Under the pieces are notes generated by a model, which was not told where the DNA came from, made no database searches, and worked only from the letters and a program-made list of their open reading frames with translations. A DNA stretch of 64,000 bases from Luteimonas viscosa (GTDB lineage Bacteria; Pseudomonadota; Gammaproteobacteria; Xanthomonadales; Xanthomonadaceae): contig NZ_VTFT01000001.1 in the NCBI RefSeq assembly GCF_008244685.1, positions 3,251,588 to 3,315,587 of the forward strand, given 5' to 3'. Made by a program: the position numbers and the translations under genes. This document shows, one piece after another, positions 22,282-31,955 of this stretch. The number at the start of each line of letters is the position of its first letter. The first letter of the stretch is position 1.

Positions 22282-24665
22282 GCGAAGACCTGTACGGATT
22301 CCGCGATCAGGGGCGGCGCTTCGTCCTGCGCAGCCCGGTGGCGATGCCACAGGCGTCGACCTTCCTGTGGAACCGGCGGATGCTGCTGCAGCTCAACGTC
22401 CGTGGCTACGCCACGGCGCAGTTCATGCAGCCCGAGCCCGCGAAGTACGCGCACGCGCCCACGCTGGAGGCGAAGACCTTCATGCAGCCGGAGCAGCCGT
22501 ACTACGCGCACCATCCCGGGCGCTTCTGCTACGTCCGGGACGAAGAAGGCGGCGGGCTGTTCTCGGCGCCGCATGCGCCGGTGAACCGCGCGCCCGACGG
22601 GTTCGCGTTCGACGTCGGCCAGGGCGACGTGGCCTGGACCGTGCGCTGCGACGGGATCGAGGTGGAGCTGGGCGTGTCGCTGCCGCCCGACGACGTGGCC
22701 GAACTGTGGACGCTGCGCGTGCGCAACGTGTCCGGGCGCGCGCGCCGCCTCAGCGTGTATCCGTACTTCCCGGTCGGCTACATGTCGTGGATGAACCAGT
22801 CGGGCGCCTACCGGCCCGACCTGGGAGGGATCGTCTGCGACAGCGTCGCGCCCTACCAGAAGGTCGCCGACTACTTCCGCCAGCGCGATTTCAACGACCG
22901 CACGGTGCTGTTGCACGAGCGCATGCCGGATGCATGGGAAGCGAACCAGGCCGCGTTCGAAGGCGAGGGCGGGCTGCATGCGCCTTCGTCGATCACCCAG
23001 CACGAGCAACTGGCCTGTGGCGATGCGCTGTACGAGACGCCCACGGCGGCGCTGCAGTACCGGATCGCGCTCGCGCCCGATGCCGTGGAAGAGTTCCGCT
23101 TCCTGTTCGCGCCGGCGCGCGACGACGCCGGGATCGCCGCGCTGCGCGAACGCTACCTGTCCGCGAGCGGCTTCGCCGATGCGGGCGCGGGCACCCGCGA
23201 ATACCTGGAGCAGGGCAGCGGCTGCATCCGCATCGAAACCCCCGACCCGTGGCTGGACGACTTCGCCAACCACTGGCTGCCGCGCCAGGTCTACTACCAC
23301 GGCGATTCCAACCGCCTGACCACCGACCCGCAGACGCGCAATTTCCTGCAGGACCACATGGGCATGGCTTATGTGCGGCCGGAGACGTCGCGCGCCGCGT
23401 TCCTGCACGCGCTGTCGCAGCAGGAGGCCAGCGGCGCGATGCCCGACGGCATCCTGCTGGCCGAGGGCGCGGAGCTCAAGTACATCAACCAGGTGCCGCA
23501 CACCGACCATTGCGTGTGGCTGCCGGTGTGCCTGCGCGCGTACCTGGACGAAACCGGCGACGACGCGTTGCTCGACGTGCCGGTGGCGGGCGCCGACGGC
23601 ACCGCGCGCAGCGTGGCCGAGCGCATCGACCGCGCGATGCAGTGGCTGCTCGACCAGCGCGACGCCCGCGGCCTGAGCTACATCGCGCAGGGCGACTGGT
23701 GCGACCCGATGAACATGGTCGGCTGGAAGGGCCGGGGCGTGTCCGGCTGGCTGTCGCTGGCCAGCGCGCACGCACTGCAGCTGTGGGCGGACATCTGCGG
23801 GCGCGTGGGTCGCCAGGCGCAGGCGAGGCTGTTCCGCGACGGTGCCGCCGAATTCAACGCCGCGGTCAATGCGCAACTGTGGGATGGCGACTGGTACGCA
23901 CGCGGCATCACCGACGAGGACGTGGTGTTCGGCGTGCGCGCGGACGCCGAAGGCCGCATCTACCTCAATCCGCAGAGCTGGGCGATGCTCAGCGGCGCGG
24001 CCGACGAGGCGCGGCGCGCACGCCTGCTGGGCGCGGTGGATGCGGAGCTGGTGTCGCCCTGGGGCGTGGCGATGCTCGGCCCGCCGTATACCGGCATGCG
24101 CGAGGACGTGGGCCGCCTGACCCAGAAGTTCCCGGGCTCGGCCGAGAACGGCGCGGTCTACAACCATGCCGCCGCGTTCTGGCTGCACGCGCTGTATGCG
24201 GTGGGCGAGTCCGACCGCGCGTGGCGCACGCTGCGGGCGATGCTCTCCGGCCCCGATGCGCACGATTGCCTGCAGCGCGACCAGTTGCCGGTGTTCGTGC
24301 CCAACTACTATCGCGGCGCCTGGCGACTGCACCCGCGTACCGCGGGCCGGTCCAGCCAGCTGTTCAATACCGGCACCGCGGCCTGGCTGTACCGCTGCCT
24401 GGTGGAATCGCTGTTCGGACTGCGCGGCGACGGCGATGGCCTGCGGATCTCGCCGCAACTGCCCGCGCACTGGCCGCGCGCGCGTGCACTGCGCCGCTTC
24501 CGTGGCGCCGAATTCGACGTCTTGATCGAGCGCGTGACCGGGGTCGATCGCACCCGGGTCCACGTCGATGACGAACCGTGTGCGGACGGACGGATCGCGG
24601 CCATCCGTGCCGGCCATCGCTATGCGGTGCGCGTGGAACTCCCGACCCACTCGGAGGTGGCATGA
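22278..24665 (+). CDS. GH94 phosphorylase, probably cellobionic acid phosphorylase
   Basis: The 795-residue product is a GH94 inverting phosphorylase. It has an N-terminal beta-sandwich ([20 protein letters not shown] onward) and an (alpha/alpha)6 barrel holding [16 protein letters not shown] near residues 472-487, where the general-acid Asp of the family lies. [38 protein letters not shown] and [10 protein letters not shown] follow. Cellobionate phosphorylase, known from Xanthomonas campestris, splits 4-O-beta-glucosyl-gluconate with phosphate to alpha-glucose 1-phosphate and gluconate. That choice over cellobiose or chitobiose phosphorylase rests on length and on the gluconokinase gene overlapping its stop codon. 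The family is certain, the substrate is inferred. Confidence 0.85.
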   Translation: MSEDLYGFRDQGRRFVLRSPVAMPQASTFLWNRRMLLQLNVRGYATAQFMQPEPAKYAHAPTLEAKTFMQPEQPYYAHHPGRFCYVRDEEGGGLFSAPHAPVNRAPDGFAFDVGQGDVAWTVRCDGIEVELGVSLPPDDVAELWTLRVRNVSGRARRLSVYPYFPVGYMSWMNQSGAYRPDLGGIVCDSVAPYQKVADYFRQRDFNDRTVLLHERMPDAWEANQAAFEGEGGLHAPSSITQHEQLACGDALYETPTAALQYRIALAPDAVEEFRFLFAPARDDAGIAALRERYLSASGFADAGAGTREYLEQGSGCIRIETPDPWLDDFANHWLPRQVYYHGDSNRLTTDPQTRNFLQDHMGMAYVRPETSRAAFLHALSQQEASGAMPDGILLAEGAELKYINQVPHTDHCVWLPVCLRAYLDETGDDALLDVPVAGADGTARSVAERIDRAMQWLLDQRDARGLSYIAQGDWCDPMNMVGWKGRGVSGWLSLASAHALQLWADICGRVGRQAQARLFRDGAAEFNAAVNAQLWDGDWYARGITDEDVVFGVRADAEGRIYLNPQSWAMLSGAADEARRARLLGAVDAELVSPWGVAMLGPPYTGMREDVGRLTQKFPGSAENGAVYNHAAAFWLHALYAVGESDRAWRTLRAMLSGPDAHDCLQRDQLPVFVPNYYRGAWRLHPRTAGRSSQLFNTGTAAWLYRCLVESLFGLRGDGDGLRISPQLPAHWPRARALRRFRGAEFDVLIERVTGVDRTRVHVDDEPCADGRIAAIRAGHRYAVRVELPTHSEVA

Positions 24666-25168
24666 GCCGGGACGTGCGCGTGGCGGTGGTGATGGGCGTG
24701 TCCGGCAGCGGCAAGACCACGCTCGCGCGCGCGCTGGCCGCGGCCTGGACGGCCAGCTTCCTCGATGCCGACGATTTCCACAGCGCCGAGGCGAAGGCGC
24801 ACATGGCGAGCGGCCATGCGCTGACCGACGCCATGCGCCAGCCCTGGGTGGAGCGCATCGTCGACGAGCTTCGGCGCCGGCTGGCCGCAGGCGAGCGCGT
24901 GTCGCTCGCCTTCTCCGGCCTGCGCCGCCGGCACCGGGACATGCTGCGGGAGGCCGGCCTGCCGCTGCGCTTCCTGTTCCTGCACGGCGAACGCGAACTC
25001 ATCGCCCGGCGCATGCGCGAGCGTAGCGGGCACTACATGCCGGTCAGCCTGCTCGACAGCCAGTTCGCGGCGCTGGAGCCGCCGCGCGGGGAGGCCGACG
25101 TATTCGCCCTGGACATCGATGTCGCGCCTGCGCGCATGCTCGAACAGGCATTGCTGCTGCTCGAGTGA
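24662..25168 (+). CDS. gntK: Gluconokinase
   Basis: The 168-residue product is a GntK-type kinase that converts gluconate and ATP to 6-phosphogluconate for the Entner-Doudoroff or pentose phosphate route. The Walker A motif GVSGSGKTT is at residues 12-20. [23 protein letters not shown] (substrate binding, with P-loop kinase features) and the [21 protein letters not shown] lid are diagnostic. The start overlaps the phosphorylase stop by 4 nt (ATGA). As last gene of the operon it removes the gluconate that cellobionate phosphorolysis releases. Confidence 0.93.
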   Translation: MSRDVRVAVVMGVSGSGKTTLARALAAAWTASFLDADDFHSAEAKAHMASGHALTDAMRQPWVERIVDELRRRLAAGERVSLAFSGLRRRHRDMLREAGLPLRFLFLHGERELIARRMRERSGHYMPVSLLDSQFAALEPPRGEADVFALDIDVAPARMLEQALLLLE

Positions 25169-25169
25169 G

Positions 25170-25205
25170 CGCCGCGGCGTGCGTCGGGCCTGCGCGGCCG
25201 CGGCG
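25170..25205. terminator. Hairpin between convergent gntK and rnhB
   Basis: CGCCGCGG at 25170-25177 and CCGCGGCG at 25198-25205 form a perfect 8-bp stem with a 20-nt loop, filling the 41-bp gap between two convergent genes. No T run follows on either side, so it may act as a bidirectional 3' hairpin and not a strict intrinsic terminator. Confidence 0.4.
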
Positions 25206-25209
25206 TGGA

Positions 25210-25785
25210 TCAGAACAGCGCACCCTGCGCGACCGGTGCGAAGCTGCGGCGGTGGTGCGCGCAGGGCCCGTGCGTCCGCAATGCATTGAGGTGGTAGGGC
25301 GTGCAATAGCCCTTGTGCGCGTCGAATCCGTAGAGCGGGTGTTCGGCGTGCAGTGCCGTCATGGCGCGGTCGCGCGAGACCTTGGCCAGGATCGAGGCCG
25401 CCATGATCGAGCGGTCGCGCGCGTCTCCGCCTACCAGTGCCTCGGCCGGACAGGGCAGTCCGCGCGGCAGGGCATTGCCGTCGATGCGCGCCAACCCGGC
25501 GACGTGGACCACGCCGGCGATCGCGCGCTGCATGCCCACCATCGTCGCCTGGAAGATGTTGATCCGGTCGATCTCCTCGACCTCCACGAACACCACGCTG
25601 TACGCCAGCGCGCGCTCGACGATGCGTTCGTACAGGAGCTCGCGCCGCGCAGGGGCCAGCCGCTTGGAGTCGTCCAACCCGTTGATCCGTGGTCGCGCCG
25701 GGTCGAACACGACCGCGGCGACCACCACCGGGCCGGCGAGCGGGCCGCGTCCGGCCTCGTCCACGCCGGCGACGAGCGGCATCAT
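25210..25785 (-). CDS. rnhB: Ribonuclease HII
   Basis: The 191-residue product removes ribonucleotides from RNA-DNA hybrids. It has the metal-binding start [34 protein letters not shown], and the later [20 protein letters not shown] and GYDAHKGY-like ([14 protein letters not shown]) motifs with the remaining acidic residues. ATG 25785 overlaps the lpxB stop (ATGATG); the second ATG three bases on is equally possible. It is the last gene of the minus-strand envelope cluster. In many relatives dnaE follows directly; here a plus-strand operon intervenes. Confidence 0.95.
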   Translation of the reverse strand: MMPLVAGVDEAGRGPLAGPVVVAAVVFDPARPRINGLDDSKRLAPARRELLYERIVERALAYSVVFVEVEEIDRINIFQATMVGMQRAIAGVVHVAGLARIDGNALPRGLPCPAEALVGGDARDRSIMAASILAKVSRDRAMTALHAEHPLYGFDAHKGYCTPYHLNALRTHGPCAHHRRSFAPVAQGALF

Positions 25786-27047
25786 GGCGCCGGTGCCATC
25801 AGGCCGGCGACCGCGTCCGCCGCGGAGGCGGAGGCGTCGCGCCGCAGCGCCAGGTGCAGGTCGCGATACACCGGTTCCAGCGCGGCGACGGCGGCCGGGT
25901 CGGCGAACCAAGCGAGCACCGCATCGGCCAGGCGCCCGGGCGTGCAGTCGTCCTGCATCAGCTCGGGCGCGATGGTGGTGCCGGCGAGGACGTTGGGCAG
26001 CGCGTAGCGGTCGACCTTGAGCAGGCCCAGCGCGCGCACGATGCGGTAGGTGCTGGGTGCGATGCGGTAGCCCACCACCATCGGCCGCTTGGCGAGCATG
26101 GCCTCCAGGGTGGCGGTTCCCGAGGCCAGCAGCACCACGTCCGCCGCGGTCATCGCCTCGCGCGCCTGGCCCTCGAGCAGGTGCACGACACCCGGGGGGG
26201 CGGGCATCCCCGCCAGCAGCGTGCGCAGCGCTTCGCCGCAGCCCGGCGTCGCCGCGGGCACCACGACGCGCAGCCCCGGCAGGCGGTCGGCGACGCGGCC
26301 GGCGGCCTCCAGGAAGATCGCACCCAGCCGCTCGATCTCGCCCAGGCGCGATCCGGGCAGTACGGCGAGCACCGGCGCCCCGTCGTCGAGGCCGAGTTCG
26401 GCGCGGGCGCGGCGCCGGTCCGGGTTGAGCGGCATCGCGTCGGCCATCGGGTGGCCGACGAAGCGCGCGTCGACGCCGTGCCGGGCGTAGATCGCCGGCT
26501 CCATCGGGAACAGGCACAGCACGCGGTCGGCGCTGCGCCCGATCTTCGCCGCGCGTCCCTCGCGCCAGGCCCAGACCGACGGACTGACGTAGTGCACGGT
26601 GGGCACGCCACGCCGCTTCAGGGCGCGCTCCAGGCCCAGGTTGAAGTCCGGGGCGTCGATGCCGACGAACACGTCGGGCCACCACTCGAGCAGGCGCCGG
26701 CGCAGGCCGCGGCGCAGCGACAGCAGCCGGGGCAGGTGCCGCAGCACCTCGCTCAGGCCCATCACCGCGAGTTCCGAGGCGTCATGCCAGGTGTCGACGC
26801 CTGACGCGCGCATCGCCGCGCCGCCGATGCCGGCGAACTCGGCGCCGGGAAAGCGCGCACGCAACTGCTGGACCAGGCCGGCACCGAGCAGGTCGCCCGA
26901 CGCCTCGCCGGCGCACAGTCCCACGCGCAGCGGCCGGTTCGCGCCGGGCATCGGGGGATCCACGGTCGCGAAACCGGGGTGGGTTCCGACGGGCGAGGCG
27001 CCATCGGCGGCGTCGGCTCCGGATCCGTGGCTTGCCGTCCCGGACAT
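25782..27047 (-). CDS. lpxB: Lipid-A-disaccharide synthase
   Basis: The 421-residue product joins UDP-2,3-diacylglucosamine and lipid X to the lipid A disaccharide at the inner membrane. Typical segments are [73 protein letters not shown] and FVGHPMAD. It carries an N-terminal extension of about 40 residues before the first of these, without clear features. ATG 27047 shares a base with the lpxA stop (TGATG); a GTG one codon earlier is possible. Confidence 0.95.
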   Translation of the reverse strand: MSGTASHGSGADAADGASPVGTHPGFATVDPPMPGANRPLRVGLCAGEASGDLLGAGLVQQLRARFPGAEFAGIGGAAMRASGVDTWHDASELAVMGLSEVLRHLPRLLSLRRGLRRRLLEWWPDVFVGIDAPDFNLGLERALKRRGVPTVHYVSPSVWAWREGRAAKIGRSADRVLCLFPMEPAIYARHGVDARFVGHPMADAMPLNPDRRRARAELGLDDGAPVLAVLPGSRLGEIERLGAIFLEAAGRVADRLPGLRVVVPAATPGCGEALRTLLAGMPAPPGVVHLLEGQAREAMTAADVVLLASGTATLEAMLAKRPMVVGYRIAPSTYRIVRALGLLKVDRYALPNVLAGTTIAPELMQDDCTPGRLADAVLAWFADPAAVAALEPVYRDLHLALRRDASASAADAVAGLMAPAP

Positions 27048-27832
27048 CACCGCAGCAGCGGCCGTTCACCGCTCTCGATGAAGGCGAGGAAGTCGCGCAC
27101 GTCGTCGCTGTCCCTGGCCAGATCGACCAGCTGCGCCTTGGCCTCGGCCAGGCTCGCGCCCGAGATGTAGACCGCCCGGTACGCACGCTTGATCGCCGCG
27201 GTACGGCCGGCATCGAAGCCACGCCGCTTCAGCCCTTCTGCGTTGATCCCGCGTGGGCGCCCGTAGCCATCCTGCGCCACCATCAGGAACGGCGGCACGT
27301 CGCCGTTGACGAACGCACCCATGCCGATGAACGCATGCGCGCCGATGCGGCAGAACTGGTGCACGCCGGCGAAACCGCTGAGGATCACGTGGTCGCCGAC
27401 CACGACGTGCCCGGCGAGGGTGGCGTTGTTGGAGAACACGCAGTGGTTGCCGACCACGCAGTCGTGCGCGACATGGGTGTAGGCGAGGAACCAGTTGTCG
27501 TCGCCGATCCGGGTCCGGCTGCCGCCTTCGCCGGTGCCGCGGTTGAGTGTGACGAATTCGCGGACCAGGTTGCGGTCGCCGATCTCGAGTTCGACGCGCT
27601 CGCCGCGGTACTTCTTGTCCTGCGGGTCGCCGCCGATCGCGGCATGGCCGATGATGCGGTTGTCGCGGCCGATGCGGGTCGGCCCGTGCACGCTGCAGTG
27701 CGGCCCGATTTGCGTGCCGTCGCCGATCTCGACGTCCGGGCCGATGCAGGTGAACGCCCCGATCGACACCCCCTCCCCGATCCGGGCACCCGGATCGACG
27801 AACGCGCTGGGGTGGATCCCGGCCGGGCTCAT
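27047..27832 (-). CDS. lpxA: UDP-N-acetylglucosamine O-acyltransferase
   Basis: The 261-residue product catalyses the first step of lipid A synthesis, transfer of a 3-hydroxyacyl chain from ACP to UDP-GlcNAc. It is a left-handed beta-helix with hexapeptide repeats from [14 protein letters not shown] to [18 protein letters not shown]; His in [16 protein letters not shown] is the catalytic base of the family. ATG 27832 starts one base after the fabZ stop. The longer frame to 27892 would overlap fabZ and lacks conservation. Confidence 0.95.
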   Translation of the reverse strand: MSPAGIHPSAFVDPGARIGEGVSIGAFTCIGPDVEIGDGTQIGPHCSVHGPTRIGRDNRIIGHAAIGGDPQDKKYRGERVELEIGDRNLVREFVTLNRGTGEGGSRTRIGDDNWFLAYTHVAHDCVVGNHCVFSNNATLAGHVVVGDHVILSGFAGVHQFCRIGAHAFIGMGAFVNGDVPPFLMVAQDGYGRPRGINAEGLKRRGFDAGRTAAIKRAYRAVYISGASLAEAKAQLVDLARDSDDVRDFLAFIESGERPLLR

Positions 27833-27833
27833 G

Positions 27834-28289
27834 TCAGCCGCGCACCTCGGCGCACAGGATCTCGGCGCACGCCACCTGCTCGCCGTCGACACGGGCCGTG
27901 CCGACGTACATCGTCATGTTGCGGATCTCGCGCTTGATCTCGACCTCCAGGTCGAGCCGGTCGCCCGGGACCACCATGCGCGAGAACTTCGCGTTGTCCA
28001 CCTTCACCAGGTACGACAGCCGGCCTTCGAGGCCGCCTCCGTGGGTGAGCTGGGTGAGGATGCCGCCGGCCTGCGCCAACGCCTCGATCACCATCACCCC
28101 GGGCATCACCGGGCGGTCGGGGAAGTGGCCCTGGAAGAAAGGCTCGTTGCCGCTCACGTTCTTGTAGCAGAGCACGCGCTTGCCCGGCTCGGCCTCGACC
28201 ACGCGATCGATCAGCAGGAACGGGTAGCGATGCGGCAGCAGGGCGCGGATGCCGATGCTGTCGATGGGGAGCGTGACCTGCTGTGTCAT
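27834..28289 (-). CDS. fabZ: 3-hydroxyacyl-ACP dehydratase FabZ
   Basis: The 151-residue product dehydrates 3-hydroxyacyl-ACP in fatty acid synthesis, competing with LpxA and LpxD for the same substrate pool. It shows [14 protein letters not shown], the catalytic His in [23 protein letters not shown] with Glu in the EALAQ helix, and [14 protein letters not shown]. Start and lpxD stop overlap by 4 nt (ATGA). The tight spacing of lpxD, fabZ, lpxA and lpxB argues for translational coupling. Confidence 0.96.
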   Translation of the reverse strand: MTQQVTLPIDSIGIRALLPHRYPFLLIDRVVEAEPGKRVLCYKNVSGNEPFFQGHFPDRPVMPGVMVIEALAQAGGILTQLTHGGGLEGRLSYLVKVDNAKFSRMVVPGDRLDLEVEIKREIRNMTMYVGTARVDGEQVACAEILCAEVRG

Positions 28290-29326
28290 TCGGTTTCCTT
28301 TGGAGGCGTCCCCACGCGCCGGGCCAGCGCGTCGAGCTGCTTGAAGCGGACCGCGTTCCTGCGCCAGCTGCGACTGTCCATCAACGGGGTGCCGGAAGAA
28401 TACTCCCCGGGCTCGCGGATCGAATGCGTCACCAGGGTCATGGCGGTCACGACCACGCGGTCGCAGATCTCGAGGTGCCCGGCGATCCCCGCCGCGCCGC
28501 CGATCATGCAGTATCGCCCGATCGTGGTGCTGCCGGCCACGGCCACGCAGCCGGCCATCGCGGTGTGCGCGCCGATGCGGACGTTGTGGGCGACCTGGAT
28601 CTGGTTGTCGAGCCGGACATCGTGCTCCAGGACCGTGTCCTCGAGCGCGCCGCGGTCGATCGTGGTGTTGGCGCCGATCTCGCAGTCGTCGCCGACGCGC
28701 ACGCCGCCCAGTTGCGGCACCTTGATCCAGTGCGGCTCGCTCCCGCTGCGATCCAGGGCGATCCCGAACCCGTCCGCGCCGAGCACCGCGCCGGGATGCA
28801 CCAGCACCCGTTCGCCGAGCACGACGCGCCGGACCAGGGTGACGCGCGCGACCAGGTTGCTGCCGGAACCGACCACGCAGTCCTCGCCGATCATGCAGCC
28901 GGGGCCGATGCTGGCGCCCGCGGCGATCAGGCTGCGCGCACCGATGCAGGCGAGCGGACCGACCGTGGCAAGCGGATCGACGTGCGCGTCGGGATGCACC
29001 ACCGCGGTCGGATCGATGCCGGGCGCCGTGGCCGGCACCGGCTCGAACAGCGCCGCGATGCGCGCGTAGGCGACATAGGGGTCGTCCGCGACCAGCACGT
29101 CGCCGGCATGGGCGTCGGCGTCGCCCGTACGCACGACCACCAGACCTGCGCGCGAACCGGCCAGCTGGGCACGGTAGCGCGGGTTGGCGAGGAACGAGAG
29201 CTGCGTCGGGCCGGCACCGGCGAGCGTGCCGACGCCGTCGATCAGGCGGGTCGCGTCGCCGCGCAGGGACAGGCCGAAGCGCTCGGCGAGTTCCCCCGCG
29301 GACACCTGGACATCGTGGCGCGGCAT
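28286..29326 (-). CDS. lpxD: UDP-3-O-acylglucosamine N-acyltransferase
   Basis: The 346-residue product adds the second hydroxyacyl chain in lipid A synthesis. An N-terminal uridine-binding domain (LAERFGLSLRGDATRLIDGV, TQLSFLANPRY) is followed by a left-handed beta-helix. The helix carries GADGFGIALDR, TTIDRGALEDTVLEHDVRLDNQIQVAHNVRIG with the catalytic His, and the C-terminal helix around SWRRNAVRFKQLDALARRV. I chose ATG 29326, 14 bp after the bamA stop. No skp/ompH gene lies between bamA and lpxD. Confidence 0.95.
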   Translation of the reverse strand: MPRHDVQVSAGELAERFGLSLRGDATRLIDGVGTLAGAGPTQLSFLANPRYRAQLAGSRAGLVVVRTGDADAHAGDVLVADDPYVAYARIAALFEPVPATAPGIDPTAVVHPDAHVDPLATVGPLACIGARSLIAAGASIGPGCMIGEDCVVGSGSNLVARVTLVRRVVLGERVLVHPGAVLGADGFGIALDRSGSEPHWIKVPQLGGVRVGDDCEIGANTTIDRGALEDTVLEHDVRLDNQIQVAHNVRIGAHTAMAGCVAVAGSTTIGRYCMIGGAAGIAGHLEICDRVVVTAMTLVTHSIREPGEYSSGTPLMDSRSWRRNAVRFKQLDALARRVGTPPKETE

Positions 29327-29340
29327 CGACCCGGAGGCGG

Positions 29341-31893
29341 CTAGAACGCGCCGCCGAAGGTGAACTGCAGGCGCTCGAGCTCGTCGCCCTGCTGGATCAG
29401 CGCGCCGTTCTCGCCGCGGATCTCGTCCTGGGTGCGCAGCGGATACGCGTAGCTGATCGAGATCGGGCCGACCGGCGCGCGCCACATCAGCGCGATGCCG
29501 GCCGAGGCGCGCAGCTCGCTGCTCTCGAACGCGTCAACATCGCGGAAGACGTTGCCGACGTCGACGAACGCGGACACGCGGGCCGCCGGCGACTTGATCA
29601 GCTGGGGGAAGAACATCTCCAGCGAACCGACCGTCTTCAGCGAGCCGCCGATCGGCTGCAGGTAGCTGCTGTTGAAGGCCGCCTCGCGCGGGCCCAGGGT
29701 GTTGTCGCGAAAGCCGCGCACCGAGCGCGCGCCGCCGGCGTAGAAGTTCTCGAAGAACGGCAACCCGCTCGCGACAAGGGTCTTGTCGTAGACACTGCCA
29801 GCCGCGCACTCTTCGCCACCGGGAATGTCGGCCGGGTCGGGGGCGGTGCTGCCGGGCGGGGGCAGCGGCTGGCCACCGAGCGAGCGGCAGAACACCCGGT
29901 AGGTGTCGTCTCCGTAGCTGTCGCCGTAGCCGATCTCGAAGCGGGTGTTGAGCACCAGCGCGCGGTTGATGTGCCAGTACTTGGAGAACTCGTAGTTGAG
30001 CTTGTAGTACTCGACCGTCGAGCCGGGCAGGGTGGTTTCCAGCGACACCCGCTGCAACGTGCCGCGGGTGGGCTGCAGGTAGTCGTTGCGCGAGTCGCGC
30101 GCCCATGCCAGTTCCGTGCGCCAGGCGTGGAACGTGCGATTGCCCACGGCATCGATGTAGTCCACGATCGATTCCGGCGACGAGCCGCGGAAGGCGAAGA
30201 TCTGGTTGCGGTCGATGCCGAACAGCGCCGAGATCGTGTCCGACTCGGTGATCGGCAGGCCCAGCACCATCTGGCCCGCGGCGTTGGTCGAGGAGTACTG
30301 CGCGGTGTTGAACTCGGAATTGTCGAACTCGCGCCACCACAGGTTGTAGCCGAGCGACAACCCGTCATCGGTGAAGTAGGGGTTCATGAACGAGAACGCG
30401 TAGCGCTGCAGGTACACGTTGCGCTGCGCCTCGATCGAGACCCGGTTGCCGCTGCCGAGGAAGTTGTTCTGGGACAGCTGGACCGAGGTGGTCAGGCCGG
30501 CCAGCTGGGAATAGCCGAGGCCGAACACGAAGCTGCCCGAGGTGGTCTCGGTCACGCTGAAGACCACGTCGACCTCGTCGTTGCTGCCGGGGACCGGCTG
30601 CGTCTCGACGTTGACGCTGCCCGATTCGAAGTAGCCCAGCCGCTGCAGCCGGACCTTGGAGCGGTCGATCGCGGCCTGCGAATACCAGGCGCCCTCGAAC
30701 TGGCGCATCTCGCGGCGCATCACCTCGTCGGAGGTGCGGGTGTTGCCCTTGAACACGAGCCGGCGCACGTTCACGCGCGGACCGGGGACGACCTGCAGCT
30801 GGACGCCGACCGTGCGCTTCTCGCGGTCCACTTCCGGGATCGTGTTGACCTGCGCGAACGCGTAGCCGATGTTGCCCAGGGTCGCGGTGATCGCGTCCGA
30901 GGACAGCTCGAGCAGCGCGCGCGAGAAGACCTGGCCGTCGCGCGTCAGCACTAGGGCCTCGATGTCTTCCTTCGGCAGCACCGTGTCGCCGGTGACCTCG
31001 ACCGAGGACACCGTGTAGATCTCGCCCTCGGTGAGGCCGGCGCTGATGTACATGTCGCGCTTGTCGGGGCTGATCGACACCTGGGTGCTGTCGATGCTGA
31101 AATCGACGTAGCCGCGGTCGAGGTAGTGGTTGTGCAGCTTCTCGAGGTCGCCGGAGAGCTTTTCCTTGGAGTACTGGTCGTCGCGGCGGTACCAGCTCAG
31201 CCAGTTGCTCTCGCCCGATTCCCAGCTGTCGGTCAGCTCCTCCTGCTCGAAGACCTCGTTGCCGACCAGGTTGATGTGGCGGATCTTGGCCGCCTTGCCC
31301 TCGGTGACCGCGATGGTGACGTCGACCCGGTTGCGGTCCAGGCGCGAGACGGTCGGCACGATCTCGACGTTGTACTTGCCGCGGTTGTTGTACTGGCGGG
31401 TGAGTTCCTGGGTGACCCGGTCGAGCGCCAGCCGGTCGAAGGTCTCGCCCTCGGACAGGCCGATGTCGGCCAGGCCCTTGGTCAGGTCCTCGGTCTTGAT
31501 GTCCTTGTTGCCGGTCAGGGTCAGCTTGTTGATCGCGGGACGCTCGGTGACGGTGATCACCAGGATGTCGCCCTGGCGGCCCACCTGGATGTCCTCGAAG
31601 AACCCGGTGCGATAGAGCGCGCGGACCGCCTCGCCGATGCGGTTCTGGTTGATCGTGTCGCCGCGCTCGATCGGCAGGTAGGTGAAGACGGTGCCCGCGC
31701 CGATGCGCTGCAGTCCGTCGATGCGGATGTCGCTGACGGTGAAACTGCCGGCGCCGGGTGCGAACTGCGGCGCGGCGGCGGGTTCCGGGACCGCGAACGC
31801 AGCCTGCGGATCGACGGCCTGCTGGGCCCAGGCGGGAGCGATGGCCGTCGCGAGGGCGAGTGCAAGCAGGTGGCGGGCAGGAATACGCGTCAT
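29341..31893 (-). CDS. bamA: Outer membrane protein assembly factor BamA
   Basis: The 850-residue product is the central pore of the BAM complex, which inserts beta-barrel proteins into the outer membrane. A signal peptide (about 23 residues, ending AWA-QQ) precedes five POTRA domains, starting at FTVSDIRIDGLQRIGAGTVF. A 16-strand barrel follows, with the conserved loop motif VRGF near residue 727 (GARSVRGFRDNTLGP) and a terminal aromatic residue (FTFGGAF). ATG 31893 gives the signal peptide; the frame extends 21 codons upstream without one. It is 62 bp downstream of rseP. Confidence 0.97.
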   Translation of the reverse strand: MTRIPARHLLALALATAIAPAWAQQAVDPQAAFAVPEPAAAPQFAPGAGSFTVSDIRIDGLQRIGAGTVFTYLPIERGDTINQNRIGEAVRALYRTGFFEDIQVGRQGDILVITVTERPAINKLTLTGNKDIKTEDLTKGLADIGLSEGETFDRLALDRVTQELTRQYNNRGKYNVEIVPTVSRLDRNRVDVTIAVTEGKAAKIRHINLVGNEVFEQEELTDSWESGESNWLSWYRRDDQYSKEKLSGDLEKLHNHYLDRGYVDFSIDSTQVSISPDKRDMYISAGLTEGEIYTVSSVEVTGDTVLPKEDIEALVLTRDGQVFSRALLELSSDAITATLGNIGYAFAQVNTIPEVDREKRTVGVQLQVVPGPRVNVRRLVFKGNTRTSDEVMRREMRQFEGAWYSQAAIDRSKVRLQRLGYFESGSVNVETQPVPGSNDEVDVVFSVTETTSGSFVFGLGYSQLAGLTTSVQLSQNNFLGSGNRVSIEAQRNVYLQRYAFSFMNPYFTDDGLSLGYNLWWREFDNSEFNTAQYSSTNAAGQMVLGLPITESDTISALFGIDRNQIFAFRGSSPESIVDYIDAVGNRTFHAWRTELAWARDSRNDYLQPTRGTLQRVSLETTLPGSTVEYYKLNYEFSKYWHINRALVLNTRFEIGYGDSYGDDTYRVFCRSLGGQPLPPPGSTAPDPADIPGGEECAAGSVYDKTLVASGLPFFENFYAGGARSVRGFRDNTLGPREAAFNSSYLQPIGGSLKTVGSLEMFFPQLIKSPAARVSAFVDVGNVFRDVDAFESSELRASAGIALMWRAPVGPISISYAYPLRTQDEIRGENGALIQQGDELERLQFTFGGAF

Positions 31894-31955
31894 CGATCGG
31901 TCCGGATTGGGGAAGAGCTCCGCTGCTGACGCAGCGGCGGTCGGAGGGCGGGGCA

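Noticed and set aside
26194..26200. Seven-G tract in lpxB as a phase-variable site
   Set aside because: Seven G is short in a genome of this composition and lipid A synthesis is essential; not distinctive.
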